A stretch of 64,000 nucleotides of DNA from Microbacterium sp. HD4P20 (GCF_019449275.2 NZ_JAHZQZ020000014.1:496001-560000), one strand, 5' to 3'. Shown: positions 43,234 to 53,880, counted from the stretch's first letter. Notes: generated by a model not told the origin, from the sequence alone. Numbers and translations: made by a program.

Positions 43234-43653
43234 ATGTCCACGCGACCCCCTCTCGTCCGTAGCGTCCCGTTCTGGGGCCTCGTCGCCGTCTCGCTCGCGA
43301 CCGCCGGCACCGGCGCATACCTCCTGAGCGACAGACTCGGCAGTATGGCGACGACTCTCACCGCCGGCACGGCGACCACCGTCGACGTGTACGTCGGGCA
43401 GTCCGTCGCCGTCTCGGGCGCGATCGTGCTCGGTGCCGGAATCGTCGGCCTGCTGCTGGCTCTCGGCATCGCCGCGCTGTCGACCCTCCGCCCGCACGCG
43501 GTGGCCCCGGCCGTCGAGCCCAGCGACTCGCCGCACGAGGCCTCCCTCGACGACGACACGGAGCACGACCATGGCTACGAGCACGGCCTCGGCTACACCG
43601 AGGCGATCGTCACGGCCCCGGCCGACGAGGACGCCCCGGTACCCACGCGCTGA
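43234..43653 (+). CDS. Two-helix membrane protein between ctaA and ctaB, function unknown
   Basis: A 139-residue protein with hydrophobic helices at about residues 11-31 and 52-79, a short extracytoplasmic loop between (Thr/Val-rich), and an acidic, His-containing tail (HDHGYEHGLGY near residue 115). GAGGAG sits 10 nt before the ATG. I do not recognise a characterised family; similar short proteins in related genomes carry uninformative names. Its place between the two haem A genes suggests a link to oxidase biogenesis. The His/Asp/Glu tail could bind a metal, which is speculation. Confidence 0.75.
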   Translation: MSTRPPLVRSVPFWGLVAVSLATAGTGAYLLSDRLGSMATTLTAGTATTVDVYVGQSVAVSGAIVLGAGIVGLLLALGIAALSTLRPHAVAPAVEPSDSPHEASLDDDTEHDHGYEHGLGYTEAIVTAPADEDAPVPTR

Positions 43654-43654
43654 C

Positions 43655-43710
43655 GCCGCATGAACGACGAGACCCCCCGCGCCTGCGGGGGGTCTCGTCG
43701 TTCATGCGGC
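43655..43710. terminator. Long perfect bidirectional terminator
   Basis: A 26-bp arm starting GCCGCATGAACGACGAGACC pairs without mismatch with its complement around a GCCT loop. It lies 1 bp after the stop of the small membrane protein gene and 16 bp from the convergent ctaB stop, so it ends both transcripts. Confidence 0.9.
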
Positions 43711-43726
43711 GCTTCGCGCCACCACG

Positions 43727-44698
43727 TCAGAAGGGCAGCAGCGGGTCGACCGCGATCGCCACGAAGATCAGCGTCAGGTAGGTGATCGAGGCGTGGAAGA
43801 CCCGCATGGGACGCGGCTCCGTACCGCGTACCGCGCGGTTGTACAGCCGGTGCGACTCATAGATGAACCAGCCGCCGAAGACCAGGGCCGAGACCGAGTA
43901 CACCATGCCCATTCCTGCCACCGGGACGAGCAGCAGCGAGCACACGACGGTCGCCCACGCGTACAGGATGACCTGCAGGCCGACCTGTGACCCGTTGCGC
44001 GTAGCGCCGAGCATGGGCACGCGTACCTCTTCGTACTGCTCCTTGTACTTCATCGACAGCGGCCAGTAGTGCGGCGGGGTCCACAGGAACACCAGCGCGA
44101 ACAGGATCACCGGCGGCCACGCGAGCGACCCGGTCACGGCGGTCCAGCCGATCAGCACCGGGAAGCAGCCGGCGATACCGCCCCACACGATGTTCTGCTC
44201 GGTGCGGCGCTTGAGGATCATCGTGTAGATCACGACGTAGAAGAAGATCGCGCTCGCCGAAAGCGTCGCTGCCAGCCAGTTCGTCGTGAACCACAGCCAG
44301 ACGGTGGAGCCGACTGCGAGACTCCACGCGAAGATCAGCGCGCCGCGCGGTGACACCTCGCCGGTCACGAGCGGCCGGTTGACCGTGCGCTGCATGTGGG
44401 CATCGATGTCGCGATCGAGGTACATGTTGAACGCCGCCGCCGAGCCCGCGCTCGCCGTGCCGCCGATCACGGTGGCCAGCACCAGCCAGAGGTTCGGGAA
44501 TCCGCCCTGAGCGAGGATCATCACCGGCACAGTGGTGACCAGCAGAAGCTCGAGCACGCGCGGCTTCATCAGTGCGACGTAGGCACGAACGGTTCGGCCG
44601 AGGCTCTGGCCGGTCGGGCGGGACTGGTCGGCAGCGGATGCGTCGGCCCCAGCCGTCGCAGCGGATGCGTCGGCCCCAGCCGTCTTCATGTCGTCCAT
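43727..44698 (-). CDS. ctaB: Protohaem IX farnesyltransferase (haem O synthase)
   Basis: A 323-residue UbiA-type prenyltransferase with nine predicted helices. [33 protein letters not shown] (first Asp-rich motif) and [20 protein letters not shown] (second motif region) are all present. It attaches farnesyl to haem B on the way to haem A. The N-terminus carries a tandem duplication giving AGADASAA twice. Two starts are possible three codons apart; both precede the duplicated segment. Confidence 0.95.
   Translation of the reverse strand: MDDMKTAGADASAATAGADASAADQSRPTGQSLGRTVRAYVALMKPRVLELLLVTTVPVMILAQGGFPNLWLVLATVIGGTASAGSAAAFNMYLDRDIDAHMQRTVNRPLVTGEVSPRGALIFAWSLAVGSTVWLWFTTNWLAATLSASAIFFYVVIYTMILKRRTEQNIVWGGIAGCFPVLIGWTAVTGSLAWPPVILFALVFLWTPPHYWPLSMKYKEQYEEVRVPMLGATRNGSQVGLQVILYAWATVVCSLLLVPVAGMGMVYSVSALVFGGWFIYESHRLYNRAVRGTEPRPMRVFHASITYLTLIFVAIAVDPLLPF
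44631..44684. repeat. Perfect 27-bp tandem duplication at the ctaB N-terminus
   Basis: Two identical 27-bp copies (44631-44657 and 44658-44684) beginning GCAGCGGATGCG add nine codons in frame. It is a simple recent-looking duplication in the unstructured start of CtaB. Confidence 0.9.
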
Positions 44699-45021
44699 CG
44701 CCCCCGCAATCGCCGCCTGCAGAACTCGCCAAGTCTATTGCATCGCCTCCACGGCCCCGGCGCGACGGCGGATGGCCGTCTCACACCCGCTCGACGTGCC
44801 GCGTGAGCAGAACGTGACCGCCACGACACGATGCCGACACGGAACCGGGCGCCCCGTTCGCAAGACTGCGTCACACAGAGGGATCGCATGGCCTGCGCGG
44901 CACACCGCTTCGCTATGCTGAGACCACACGCGCGCCCGCCGCCGATTCCCCTTCTCCATCCGGACAAGGGCCGCGGACCGGCACAGTTCTGCGGGCGCAC
45001 CTCCTCGAGAAAGGCGGCCCG
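44699..45021. other. Divergent intergenic region ctaB/tkt
   Basis: 323 bp without a convincing gene. A small GACGGC/GCCGTC hairpin lies at 44764-44780. TATGCT at 44914-44919 is the best -10 for tkt, about 100 bp before its start, with no good -35. On the other strand AATAGACT near 44735 could be a -10 for ctaB. Short open frames here have no ribosome site and look non-coding. Confidence 0.5.
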
Positions 45022-47130
45022 GTGTCGGTTCTGCGTTGGGATGAGATCGATCGGCGCGCGGTGGACACCGCCCGTGTCCTTGCCGCGGATGCGGTGGAGA
45101 AGGTGGGCAACGGCCACCCCGGCACCGCGATGAGCCTGGCGCCGGCGGCGTACCTGCTATATCAGCGGGTGCTGCGCCACGACCCTGCTGACACGCACTG
45201 GCTGGGGCGCGACCGGTTCATCCTGTCGGCCGGCCACTCGTCGCTGACGCAGTACATCCAGCTGTACCTCGGCGGCTTCGGCCTCGAGCTGGACGACCTG
45301 AAGGCGCTGCGCACGTGGGGCTCGAAGACTCCCGGCCACCCGGAGTATCGGCACACCGCGGGTGTGGAGATCACGACGGGCCCGCTGGGTCAGGGCTTGG
45401 CGTCCTCGGTCGGGTTCGCATACGCGGCCCGGTACGAGCGGGGGCTGTTCGATCCGGAGGCGCCCGAGGGCCAGTCCCCCTTCGATCACCACATCTATGT
45501 CATCGCCAGCGACGGCGATCTGCAGGAGGGCGTGACCAGCGAGGCGTCGAGCCTGGCCGGGCACCAGCAGCTGGGCAACCTCATCGCGATCTACGACTCC
45601 AACCAGATCTCGATCGAGGACGACACCGACGTCGCCTTCACCGAGGACGTGCAGAAGCGGTACGAGTCGTACGGCTGGCAGGTGCAGGTCGTGGACTGGA
45701 AGAAGTCCGGCGAGTACGTCGAAGACGTCGCCGAACTGTTCGCCGCGATCGAGGCGGCCAAGGGCGAGACCGACAAGCCGTCCCTGATCATCCTGCGCAC
45801 CATCATCGGCTGGCCCTCGCCCGGCAAGCAGAACACCGGCAAGATCCACGGCTCGGCACTCGGCGCCGACGAGCTGGCGGCGACGAAGAAGGTCCTCGGT
45901 TTCGACCCGGAGCAGTCGTTCGTCGTCGCGGACGACGTGCTCGCGCACACGCGCTCGCTGAAGGACCGCGCTGCCGAGGCGCGCGCCGAGTGGCAGAAGT
46001 CGTTCGACGCGTGGGCTGAGGCCAACCCCGAGCGCAAGGCGCTGCTGGACCGCCTGGAGGCGGGCGAGCTGCCCCAGGATGTGGCATCCGCTCTGCCCTC
46101 GTTCGAAGCCGGCAAGGACGTCTCGACCCGCGCGGCATCGGGCCTCGTCATCAACGCACTGGCGGCGAAGCTCCCGGAGCTGTGGGGCGGATCGGCCGAC
46201 CTGGCCGAGTCGAACCTCACCACGATCAAGGACGCGAAGTCGTTCATCCCGACCGAGTGGTCCACCGACGAGTGGTCTGGCGACCCGTACGGTCGGGTGC
46301 TGCATTTCGGCATCCGCGAGCACGCGATGGCCGCGATCGTCAACGGGATCAAGCTGCACGGCCCGACCCGGCCCTTCGGCGGCACGTTCCTGATCTTCAG
46401 CGACTACATGCGCCCCTCGGTGCGTCTGGCCGCGCTGATGGACATCCCGTCGATCTTCGTGTGGACCCACGACTCCGTCGCGCTCGGCGAGGACGGCCCC
46501 ACGCATCAGCCGATCGAGCAGCTGGCCACGCTCCGCGCCATCCCCAACTTCACCGTCGTGCGGCCCGCCGACGCCAACGAGACGGCCGCCGCCTGGCTGG
46601 AGCTCCTGCGCCGCCAGGGTGGCCCCGCCGGCATCGCCCTGACGCGCCAGAACATCCCCGTCGTCGCCCGCGGCGACGGGGAGGCATCCGGTGAGGTGTT
46701 CGCCTCGGCCGACAACGTCGCCAAGGGCGCATACATCCTCGCCGAAGCTGCCGGCGGCACCCCGGATGTGATCCTCATCGCCACCGGCTCGGAGGTGCAG
46801 CTCGCCGTCGCGGCGCGCGAGACGCTTGCTGCCGAGGGCGTGAACGCCCGTGTCGTGTCGGCGCCCTCGCTCGAGTGGTTCGCCGAGCAGGACGAGGCGT
46901 ACCGCGAGAAGGTTCTCCCCGCCGCCGTCAAGGCGCGCGTGTCGGTCGAGGCCGGCTCCGCGCTCACGTGGCGCGGCATCGTCGGCGATGCCGGCCGGTC
47001 CGTCGCGATCGACCACTTCGGTGCGTCGGCCGACTACAAGACCCTGTTCCAGAAGTTCGGCATCACCGCCGACGCGGTCGTCGCGGCGGCCCGCGAGACC
47101 ATCGGCGCCGCGGCAGCGGCGGCCGAATAA
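45022..47130 (+). CDS. tkt: Transketolase
   Basis: 702 residues, normal length. [11 protein letters not shown] near the N-terminus and [21 protein letters not shown] bind thiamine diphosphate; [20 protein letters not shown] is the cofactor motif; [14 protein letters not shown] and [15 protein letters not shown] are in the second domain. It moves two-carbon units between pentose and hexose phosphates. GTG start after AAAGG. First gene of the pentose phosphate operon tkt-tal-pgi-zwf-opcA-pgl. Confidence 0.97.
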   Translation: MSVLRWDEIDRRAVDTARVLAADAVEKVGNGHPGTAMSLAPAAYLLYQRVLRHDPADTHWLGRDRFILSAGHSSLTQYIQLYLGGFGLELDDLKALRTWGSKTPGHPEYRHTAGVEITTGPLGQGLASSVGFAYAARYERGLFDPEAPEGQSPFDHHIYVIASDGDLQEGVTSEASSLAGHQQLGNLIAIYDSNQISIEDDTDVAFTEDVQKRYESYGWQVQVVDWKKSGEYVEDVAELFAAIEAAKGETDKPSLIILRTIIGWPSPGKQNTGKIHGSALGADELAATKKVLGFDPEQSFVVADDVLAHTRSLKDRAAEARAEWQKSFDAWAEANPERKALLDRLEAGELPQDVASALPSFEAGKDVSTRAASGLVINALAAKLPELWGGSADLAESNLTTIKDAKSFIPTEWSTDEWSGDPYGRVLHFGIREHAMAAIVNGIKLHGPTRPFGGTFLIFSDYMRPSVRLAALMDIPSIFVWTHDSVALGEDGPTHQPIEQLATLRAIPNFTVVRPADANETAAAWLELLRRQGGPAGIALTRQNIPVVARGDGEASGEVFASADNVAKGAYILAEAAGGTPDVILIATGSEVQLAVAARETLAAEGVNARVVSAPSLEWFAEQDEAYREKVLPAAVKARVSVEAGSALTWRGIVGDAGRSVAIDHFGASADYKTLFQKFGITADAVVAAARETIGAAAAAAE

Positions 47131-47147
47131 TCCGAGGAGAAGGCACC

Positions 47148-48269
47148 ATGAGCACCCCCACCGAGAAGCTGGTCTCCGAAGGCGTGAGCATCTGGCTCGA
47201 CGACCTGTCGCGTGAGCGGATCACGTCGGGCAACCTGACCGAGCTGATCTCGACGCGCAACGTCAGCGGCGTCACCACCAACCCGACGATCTTCCAGGGC
47301 GCCATCGGCGGCGGCGGTCACGCCTACGACGAGCAGATCACCGCGCTGGCGCGGGCGGGTGCGTCGGTCGACGAGGCGATCTTCGCCGCGACGACCGACG
47401 ACGTGCGAGACGCGGCCGACATCTTCCGTCCGGTCTTCGACGCGACCGACGGAATCGACGGCCGCGTGTCGATCGAGGTCTCCCCCGACCTCGCCCACGA
47501 CACCGAGGCGACGATCGCGCAGGCCAAGGAGCTGGCGGCCACGGTCGCGCGCCCCAACGTGCACATCAAGATCCCCGCGACCAAGGCCGGCCTGCCGGCG
47601 ATCACCGCGGTGCTGGCCGAGGGCATCTCGGTCAACGTCACGCTGATCTTCAGCCTGGAGCGTTACGCCGAGGTCATCGAGGCGTTCCTCGCGGGCATCG
47701 AGCAGGCTCAGGTGAACGGCCACGACATCTCGACCATCCACTCCGTGGCGTCGTTCTTCGTCTCGCGCGTGGACTCCGAGGTCGACAAGCGCCTGGTCGC
47801 GATCGGCACCGACGAGGCGCTCGGGCTGAAGTCGCTCGCCGGCGTAGCGAACGCGCGCCTGGCCTACGAACTGTTCGAGAAGGAGTTCGCCACCGACCGC
47901 GCGAAGGCGCTGACGGATGCCGGAGCCCACGTCCAGCGTCCGCTGTGGGCCTCGACCGGGGTCAAGGACCCGTCGCTGCCCGACACCCTGTACGTCACTG
48001 AGCTGGTGGCGCCCGGAACCGTGAACACGATGCCCGAGAAGACGCTCGAGGCGACGTTCGACCACGGTCAGGTGGCCGGCGACACCGTCACCGGCACCTA
48101 CGAGGCGGCGCACAAGGTCTTCGCCGATCTCGCCGCCGTGGGCGTCGACTTCGACGATGTCACCCAGGTACTCGAGGACGAAGGCGTCGACAAGTTCATC
48201 GCCTCGTGGCACGACCTCCAGGCAACGGTCAAGACGGCGCTCGAGGGCGCCGTCGAGGCCGCGCGATGA
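47148..48269 (+). CDS. tal: Transaldolase
   Basis: A 373-residue transaldolase of the longer actinobacterial type. [18 protein letters not shown] at about residue 40 and [14 protein letters not shown] with the Schiff-base Lys are clear. It exchanges dihydroxyacetone units in the non-oxidative pentose phosphate pathway. GAGGAGAAGG precedes the ATG, 17 bp after tkt. It overlaps pgi by ATGA. Confidence 0.96.
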   Translation: MSTPTEKLVSEGVSIWLDDLSRERITSGNLTELISTRNVSGVTTNPTIFQGAIGGGGHAYDEQITALARAGASVDEAIFAATTDDVRDAADIFRPVFDATDGIDGRVSIEVSPDLAHDTEATIAQAKELAATVARPNVHIKIPATKAGLPAITAVLAEGISVNVTLIFSLERYAEVIEAFLAGIEQAQVNGHDISTIHSVASFFVSRVDSEVDKRLVAIGTDEALGLKSLAGVANARLAYELFEKEFATDRAKALTDAGAHVQRPLWASTGVKDPSLPDTLYVTELVAPGTVNTMPEKTLEATFDHGQVAGDTVTGTYEAAHKVFADLAAVGVDFDDVTQVLEDEGVDKFIASWHDLQATVKTALEGAVEAAR

Positions 48270-49888
48270 GCTTCGACATCCATCTCAGCGGCCACGTCAA
48301 GTCGGTCGTCGAGGCGACGCTTCCCGGGCTGGTCGACAGCCTGGTGGCGTCGGGGATCACAGCGGGTGACGGGAGCCTGTGGGGTCCGGCCGCCGAGGAC
48401 GAGGCATCCCAGCGCCTCGGCTGGGTCGAGGCCGTCAGCGTCTCGCGTCCACTCGTCGCCGAGATCGAGGCGCTGCGCGTCGAGCTCCGCGCGAAAGGCG
48501 TGACGCGGGTGGTCCTCGCCGGTATGGGCGGCTCGTCGCTTGCTCCCGAGGTCATCGCACAGACCGCCGGCGTGCCGCTGGTCATCCTCGACTCGACTGC
48601 GCCGGGCCAGGTGCTCGCCGCCATCGACGGCGACGCCGAGGCGGGCGACCTGACCCGCACGGTGCTCGTGGTGGCGTCCAAGTCGGGATCGACCGTCGAG
48701 ACCGACTCGGCCAAGCGCGCGTTCGAGGCCGCCTTTCGCGACCTCGGCATCGACCCGCGCGAGCGCATCGTCGTCGTCACCGATCCGGACTCACCGCTCG
48801 ACCAGTCGGCGCGCGCCGACGGCTACGCCGTTTTCAACGCCGACCCCACGGTCGGCGGCCGTTATTCGGCGCTGACCGCGTTCGGCCTCGTACCCACCGG
48901 ACTCGCCGGCGTCGACATCCGCGAACTGCTGGACGAGGCCGAGGCGACTCTCCTCGAGGTCGCGATCGACAGCCCCGACAACCCCGCACTCGTCCTTGCC
49001 GCGGCGATCGCCGGCGGCGAGCCCCGGCGCGACAAGCTGGGCCTGGTCACCGACGGCACCCACATCGTGGGCCTGCCGGATTGGATCGAGCAGCTCGTCG
49101 CCGAGTCGACCGGCAAACAGGGCACCGGCATCCTGCCCGTCGTCCTTCTGCCGGTCTCGCCCGAGCTCGAGAGCCGCCCCGCGGATCTGCAGGTCGTGCG
49201 GATCGTGGACGAGGCCAAGCAGTTCCACCTGTTCGAGCAGCACGAGGGCGAAGTGCTCATCAGCGGCTCGCTCGGCGCGCAGTTCGTGGTGTGGGAATAC
49301 GCCACGGCCATCGCCGGACGGATGCTGGGGATCAACCCCTTCGACCAGCCTGACGTGGAGTCCGCCAAGGTGGCCACCCGCGGTCTGCTCGACGCGCGAC
49401 CGGAGCCGACGGCTCCGGTGTTCACGGCGGACGGCGTCGAGGTTCGCGTGTCGGACCCCGAACTCGCAGCATCCGGAACCGTCGCCGGTGTCCTCGACGC
49501 CTTGTGGGCGCGGCTGCCCGAAGACGGCTACGTCGCCATCCAGGCCTACGTGAACCGCCTCGAGCTGCCCCAGCTCGCCGGACTGCGCGAGCTCGTCGCC
49601 GCCGATTCCGGGCGCCCCACCACGTTCGGCTGGGGCCCGCGGTTCCTTCACTCCACCGGTCAGTTCCACAAGGGAGGCCCGGCGAACGGGGTCTTCCTGC
49701 AGATCCTCGAGCAAACCGATGTCGACCTCGAGATCCCCGACCGTCCGTTCACGTTCGGCCAGCTCATCCAGGCCCAAGCCGCCGGCGACGCCAGCGTTCT
49801 GGCCGAGGGTCACGGCCGCCCCGTGGTCACCCTCACCCTGACCGACCCCCAAATCGAAGTGCTGTCGCTGTTCGAAGCGGCCCAGTAG
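48266..49888 (+). CDS. pgi: Glucose-6-phosphate isomerase
   Basis: A 540-residue isomerase with two SIS-type subdomains. [13 protein letters not shown] (about residue 90) and SKSGSTVET (about residue 135) bind the phosphate; [16 protein letters not shown] near residue 460 is the late active-site region. The text resembles the isomerase half of fused transaldolase-isomerases, here a separate gene coupled to tal by ATGA. It links glycolysis to the pathway by feeding glucose-6-phosphate to zwf next door. Confidence 0.93.
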   Translation: MSFDIHLSGHVKSVVEATLPGLVDSLVASGITAGDGSLWGPAAEDEASQRLGWVEAVSVSRPLVAEIEALRVELRAKGVTRVVLAGMGGSSLAPEVIAQTAGVPLVILDSTAPGQVLAAIDGDAEAGDLTRTVLVVASKSGSTVETDSAKRAFEAAFRDLGIDPRERIVVVTDPDSPLDQSARADGYAVFNADPTVGGRYSALTAFGLVPTGLAGVDIRELLDEAEATLLEVAIDSPDNPALVLAAAIAGGEPRRDKLGLVTDGTHIVGLPDWIEQLVAESTGKQGTGILPVVLLPVSPELESRPADLQVVRIVDEAKQFHLFEQHEGEVLISGSLGAQFVVWEYATAIAGRMLGINPFDQPDVESAKVATRGLLDARPEPTAPVFTADGVEVRVSDPELAASGTVAGVLDALWARLPEDGYVAIQAYVNRLELPQLAGLRELVAADSGRPTTFGWGPRFLHSTGQFHKGGPANGVFLQILEQTDVDLEIPDRPFTFGQLIQAQAAGDASVLAEGHGRPVVTLTLTDPQIEVLSLFEAAQ

Positions 49889-49902
49889 GAGCCCATCGCC
49901 CC

Positions 49903-51453
49903 ATGACCGTCGAGATTTCGCGCGGGCACAACCCGCTGCGTGACCCCGAAGATCGACGCCTCAACCGCATCGCCGGTCCGAGTGCGCTCGTCATCTTCGG
50001 TGTCACGGGAGACCTGTCCCGCAAGAAGCTCATGCCCGCCGTGTACGACCTCGCCAACCGGGGGCTCCTCCCCCCGGGCTTCGCGCTCGTCGGGTTCGCG
50101 CGCCGGGACTGGGAAGACCAGGACTTCGCCAAGGTCGTGTACGACGCGGTGCGACAGCATGCGCGCACCGAGTTCCGTGACGAGACGTGGCAGCAACTGC
50201 TCGAGGGCATCCGCTTCGTCTCGGGCGAGTTCGACGACCCGGACGCCTTCCGCAGGCTGCGCGAGACGGTCGACCGCCTCGACACCGAGCGCGGGACGAT
50301 GGGCAACCACGCGTTCTACCTGTCGATCCCGCCGAAGGCCTTTCCCGTCGTCGCCGAGCAGCTGAAGAGCTCGGGGCTCGTCGACGACACCGCCGATCGC
50401 CCCGACCGGTGGCGACGCGTCGTCATCGAGAAGCCGTTCGGCCACGACCAGGAGTCCGCGACGGCGCTGAACGACGTCCTGCGTTCGGCGTTCCCGACCG
50501 ACTCGATCTTCCGCATCGACCACTACCTCGGCAAGGAGACGGTCCAGAACATCCTGGCGCTGCGCTTCGCGAACGAGCTGTACGAGCCGATCTGGAACCG
50601 CAACTACGTCGACCACGTGCAGATCACGATGGCGGAGGACATCGGGGTGGGAGGTCGTGCGGGCTACTACGACGGCGTCGGCGCGGCTCGCGACGTCATC
50701 CAGAACCACCTGCTGCAGCTCATGGCGCTCACCGCCATGGAAGAGCCGATCTCATTCGACGCGAAGCATCTGCGTGCCGAGAAGGAGAAGGTGCTCGCCG
50801 CGGTCACTCTGCCGGACGACCTCGCCCGCTCCACCGCACGCGGACAGTACGCCGGCGGGTGGCAGGGCGGCGAGAAGGTGCTGGGCTTCCTCGAAGAGGA
50901 CGGCATGAACCCGCAGTCCACGACCGAGACGTATGCCGCGGTCACCCTCGAGGTCAACACCCGCCGCTGGGCCGGGGTGCCGTTCTACCTGCGCACCGGC
51001 AAGCGCCTGGGCAGGCGTGTGACCGAGATCGCCGTGGTCTTCAAGCGTGCGCCCGAACTGCTGTTCTCGCGCAGCCAGACGTCGGGCCAGGGTCAGAACG
51101 CCCTCGTCATCCGCGTGCAGCCCGATGAGGGCGTGACGATCCGGTTCGGCTCGAAGGTGCCCGGCGCCGGCGCGCAGGTGCGCGACGTCACCATGGACTT
51201 CGGTTACGGCCACGCCTTCACCGAGGCGAGCCCCGAGGCGTACGAGCGACTGATCCTCGATGTGCTCCTCGGCGACCCGCCCCTCTTCCCCCGCCACGAG
51301 GAGGTCGAGCTCTCGTGGAAGATCCTGGACCCCATCGAGCGGTTCTGGGACGAGCAGGGCGGACCCGTTGAACAGTATTCGCCCGGGTCGTGGGGCCCGG
51401 CATCCGCGGACGAGATGCTCTCCCGCGATGGACGCAGCTGGAGGCGCCCGTGA
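49903..51453 (+). CDS. zwf: Glucose-6-phosphate 1-dehydrogenase
   Basis: 516 residues. VIFGVTGDLSRKKLMPAVYDL is represented by the GVTGDLSRKKL nucleotide-binding motif; RIDHYLGKE near residue 205 is the catalytic signature with its His. It makes 6-phosphogluconolactone and NADPH. GGAG lies before the ATG, and the stop overlaps opcA by GTGA. In Actinobacteria its activity depends on OpcA. Confidence 0.97.
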   Translation: MTVEISRGHNPLRDPEDRRLNRIAGPSALVIFGVTGDLSRKKLMPAVYDLANRGLLPPGFALVGFARRDWEDQDFAKVVYDAVRQHARTEFRDETWQQLLEGIRFVSGEFDDPDAFRRLRETVDRLDTERGTMGNHAFYLSIPPKAFPVVAEQLKSSGLVDDTADRPDRWRRVVIEKPFGHDQESATALNDVLRSAFPTDSIFRIDHYLGKETVQNILALRFANELYEPIWNRNYVDHVQITMAEDIGVGGRAGYYDGVGAARDVIQNHLLQLMALTAMEEPISFDAKHLRAEKEKVLAAVTLPDDLARSTARGQYAGGWQGGEKVLGFLEEDGMNPQSTTETYAAVTLEVNTRRWAGVPFYLRTGKRLGRRVTEIAVVFKRAPELLFSRSQTSGQGQNALVIRVQPDEGVTIRFGSKVPGAGAQVRDVTMDFGYGHAFTEASPEAYERLILDVLLGDPPLFPRHEEVELSWKILDPIERFWDEQGGPVEQYSPGSWGPASADEMLSRDGRSWRRP

Positions 51454-52409
51454 TCGTCGATCTTCCCGACACCACCGTCAGCAAGATCTCGCGCGCGCTG
51501 GTGAGCGTGCGCGAGGAAGGCGGCGCGGTCGCGCTCGGCCGCGTGCTGACACTCATCATCCTGACGCGCGAGGGCGCGGTGGAGGAGGTTATCGAAGCCG
51601 CCAACGACGCCTCGCGCGAGCACCCGATGCGCGTCATCGTGCTCATGATCGGCGACGGTCTCGAGGCGGATCCGCGCCTGGACGCGCAGATCCGGGTGGG
51701 CGGCGATGCCGGAGCCAGCGAGGTGGTGACGCTGCGCGTGTTCGGCGATGCCGGCAATTCGAACCTCGAGAGTCTCGTGACCGGCCTGCTCCTGCCCGAC
51801 GCACCTGTCGTGGTGTGGTGGCCGAACCGCACACCCGAAGGCATCTCGAAGACCTCGATCGGAAGGATCGCGCAGCGCCGGATCACGGATGCCGCGACCA
51901 AGGCAGACCCGTCAGCCTTCGTCGCCGGGCTGGGCGGGCAGTACGCGCCGGGCGACACCGACCTGTCGTGGACGCGCCTGACCCGCTGGCGGGAGCAGCT
52001 CGCGGCGATCCTCGACCAGCCGCCATACGAGCCTGTGACCGCCGTCCGTGTGAGGGGCGCCTCGGATTCTCCCTCGACGGCGCTCCTGGCCGCCTGGCTG
52101 CGGCTGACGCTGGATGTTCCGGTGGACTGGGACTATCTCGACCCCGCGGAATGGCCGCACGGCATCAAGTCGGTCGCCCTCGAGCGCGCCAGCGGCGAGG
52201 TGCTGCTGGAGCGTCCCACCCCGGGGCGCGCCACTCTCACCCAGCCCGGACAGCCCAGTCACGAGCTCGCGTTTCCCCGCCGCACACTCCGCGAATGCCT
52301 CGCGGAGGAGCTTCGTCGCCTCGACCCGGACGTCCTGTATGGTCGAGTCATCACGGAGGGCTGGGAGCTGCTGGACCCTCCGGCGACGAAGGAGACGCCA
52401 GACGTATGA
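51450..52409 (+). CDS. opcA: Glucose-6-phosphate dehydrogenase assembly protein OpcA
   Basis: A 319-residue OpcA. MIVDLPDTTVSKISRALV-type N-terminus (GTG start), LPDAPVVVWWPNRTPEG and TDLSWTRLTRWREQLAA are characteristic. It activates or assembles Zwf, part of redox control described in Corynebacterium. GGAGG precedes the GTG, which overlaps the zwf stop as GTGA. Confidence 0.95.
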   Translation: MIVDLPDTTVSKISRALVSVREEGGAVALGRVLTLIILTREGAVEEVIEAANDASREHPMRVIVLMIGDGLEADPRLDAQIRVGGDAGASEVVTLRVFGDAGNSNLESLVTGLLLPDAPVVVWWPNRTPEGISKTSIGRIAQRRITDAATKADPSAFVAGLGGQYAPGDTDLSWTRLTRWREQLAAILDQPPYEPVTAVRVRGASDSPSTALLAAWLRLTLDVPVDWDYLDPAEWPHGIKSVALERASGEVLLERPTPGRATLTQPGQPSHELAFPRRTLRECLAEELRRLDPDVLYGRVITEGWELLDPPATKETPDV

Positions 52410-52425
52410 CGAGTCGTTCGGGTGA

Positions 52426-53214
52426 GTGACGCGGATGGTTGAGGCCTGGGCAGAGAAGCGGGTCGTCATCAGTCCCGATCCCTCGACGCTCGCGGATTCG
52501 GTCGCCGCCCGGTTCCTCAGCCGGGTCGCCAAGCGGACGGGCGAGGGCAAGCTGGCCCACATCTCGCTGACGGGCGGCTCGATGGGCGCAGCGGTCCTGG
52601 AAGCGGCGGCACGCCACCCCCGCATCGACCGCATCGACTGGTCGTTCGTGCATTTCTGGTGGAGCGATGAGCGCTTCCTGCCCGCGGCCGACGAGGAGCG
52701 CAACGAGAAGCAGGCGCGCACTGCCCTGCTGGATGCGATCGATGTGCCGACGGCCAACATCCATGCCATCGCCGCCGACGGCCAGAGCGCGGACGCGGAT
52801 TCCGCGGCCTCGGAGTACGCCGCAGAGCTCGCGCGCTATCCCGGCCCCGACGGACCGTGGCCGGCGTTCGACGTGTGCTTCCTCGGAGTCGGACCCGATG
52901 CGCATATCGCGTCGCTGTTCCCGGACCGGCCCGAGATCCAGATCAAGGACCGCTCTGTCGTCCCGGTGCACGACTCCCCCAAGCCGCCCGCCGAGCGGGT
53001 GACCATGACCCGCCCCGTCATCAACGGCTCCAAGAGAGTGTGGATGGTGGTCTCCGGCGCCGACAAGGCCTCAGCGCTGGGCCTGGCTCTGGCGGGCGCG
53101 AGCTACGCGAGCGTGCCGGCCGCCGGCGCCAAGGGCCGCAAGCGCACGATCTTCTTCGTCGATGAGGCGGCGGCCTCGCAGGTGCCGCCCGAGCTCATCG
53201 ATCGCGAATACTGA
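52426..53214 (+). CDS. pgl: 6-Phosphogluconolactonase
   Basis: A 262-residue DevB-type lactonase. LTGGSMG near residue 48, FWWSDERFLP near residue 78 and FLGVGPDAHIASLFP near residue 150 are the family core. It hydrolyses the lactone made by Zwf. The frame opens at GTG; an ATG three codons later is an equally good start. Last gene of the operon, convergent with rbpA 6 bp away. No 6-phosphogluconate dehydrogenase gene follows. Confidence 0.95.
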   Translation: MTRMVEAWAEKRVVISPDPSTLADSVAARFLSRVAKRTGEGKLAHISLTGGSMGAAVLEAAARHPRIDRIDWSFVHFWWSDERFLPAADEERNEKQARTALLDAIDVPTANIHAIAADGQSADADSAASEYAAELARYPGPDGPWPAFDVCFLGVGPDAHIASLFPDRPEIQIKDRSVVPVHDSPKPPAERVTMTRPVINGSKRVWMVVSGADKASALGLALAGASYASVPAAGAKGRKRTIFFVDEAAASQVPPELIDREY

Positions 53215-53220
53215 CGCCGG

Positions 53221-53577
53221 TCAGCTCTGGCCGCGTCGCTCGCGCAACTGCTTGAGAGCGTCGTCGAGGAGTGCCTCGGCCTCTTCCTCGGTGCGGCGCT
53301 CCTTGACGTACGCCAAGTGCGTCTTGTACGGCTCCGTCTTGGCCACGGCGGGAGGATTCTCTTTGTCGCGGCCCGCCGGCAGGCCGGAGTGCGGCGAATC
53401 GATGGTCTCGGGGATCTCCTCTTCGGGGATCCCGGCCGCGAAGTAGCGCACCGTCTCGTTGCCGAGCGCGTCCCAGTATGAGACGGCGATGCGGTCGGCG
53501 TGGAAGCCGTGGTCCTGCTCGCCCATCGGCCCGGCGCCGACGCGGGTGCCGCGGATCGCGTTTCCCCCGGTCGCCAT
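53221..53577 (-). CDS. rbpA: RNA polymerase-binding protein RbpA
   Basis: A 118-residue RbpA, an actinobacterial factor that binds RNA polymerase and housekeeping sigma and stabilises open complexes. GGNAIRGTRVGAGPMGE is its conserved N-terminus and HLAYVKERRTEEEAEALLDDAL its sigma-interacting C-terminal helix region. The ATG overlaps the secG stop as TGATG, so it is the last gene of the tpiA-side unit transcribed with secG. Confidence 0.97.
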   Translation of the reverse strand: MATGGNAIRGTRVGAGPMGEQDHGFHADRIAVSYWDALGNETVRYFAAGIPEEEIPETIDSPHSGLPAGRDKENPPAVAKTEPYKTHLAYVKERRTEEEAEALLDDALKQLRERRGQS

Positions 53578-53825
53578 CAGAGCGCCTGGAACTTCGTGAT
53601 GAGGCCGAGCGCGACGATGGCCGCGAACCAGGCGAGGGCGAGCACGACCGTGAAACGGTTGAGGTTACGCTCGGCGAGGCCGGACGAGCCGAGCGCCGAT
53701 GTCATGCCGCCTCCGAACATGTCGGACAGTCCGCCACCGCGCCCCTTGTGGAGCAGGATCAGAAGGGTCAGCAGGAGGCTCGTGATGCCCAGGAGCACCT
53801 GCAGGACGAATTCGAGGATCTGCAC
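53577..53825 (-). CDS. secG: Protein-export membrane protein SecG
   Basis: An 82-residue SecG with two helices (about residues 3-22 and 56-77) and the cytoplasmic GRGGGLSDMFGGG loop. It assists the SecYEG translocon. The GTG chosen begins MQILEFVLQVLLG, which is typical; GAAAGG is upstream, and an upstream ATG-initiated frame to 53885 is not conserved. Its own -10 (TATACT) is visible upstream, although it is also downstream of tpiA. Confidence 0.95.
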   Translation of the reverse strand: MQILEFVLQVLLGITSLLLTLLILLHKGRGGGLSDMFGGGMTSALGSSGLAERNLNRFTVVLALAWFAAIVALGLITKFQAL

Positions 53826-53874
53826 AGTCGTAGAAGCCTTTCGCAGCGATCGGACGCCGATCGCACAAGGGTCC

Positions 53875-53880
53875 AGTATA
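53875..53880 (-). promoter_or_regulatory. -10 element of the secG promoter
   Basis: Minus-strand TATACT is close to the consensus TATAAT. The likely -35 region falls inside the REP-like palindrome (53897 onward), where only GAGACA with a short 15-bp spacer is available. Confidence 0.6.

Noticed and set aside
40099..43653. 1184-codon open frame on the + strand
   Set aside because: It runs antisense to sufD/sufB and out of frame through ctaA; only its last 140 codons, from 43234, form a plausible gene with a ribosome site.
44699..45021. Small genes or an RNA in the ctaB/tkt gap
   Set aside because: Open frames lack ribosome sites and conserved features, and only a weak 6-bp hairpin is present.
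45157..47016. 619-codon open frame on the - strand
   Set aside because: It is an antisense shadow of transketolase.
46875..47147. Longer transaldolase start upstream
   Set aside because: It would overlap tkt and lacks a ribosome site; the ATG at 47148 has GAGGAGAAGG.
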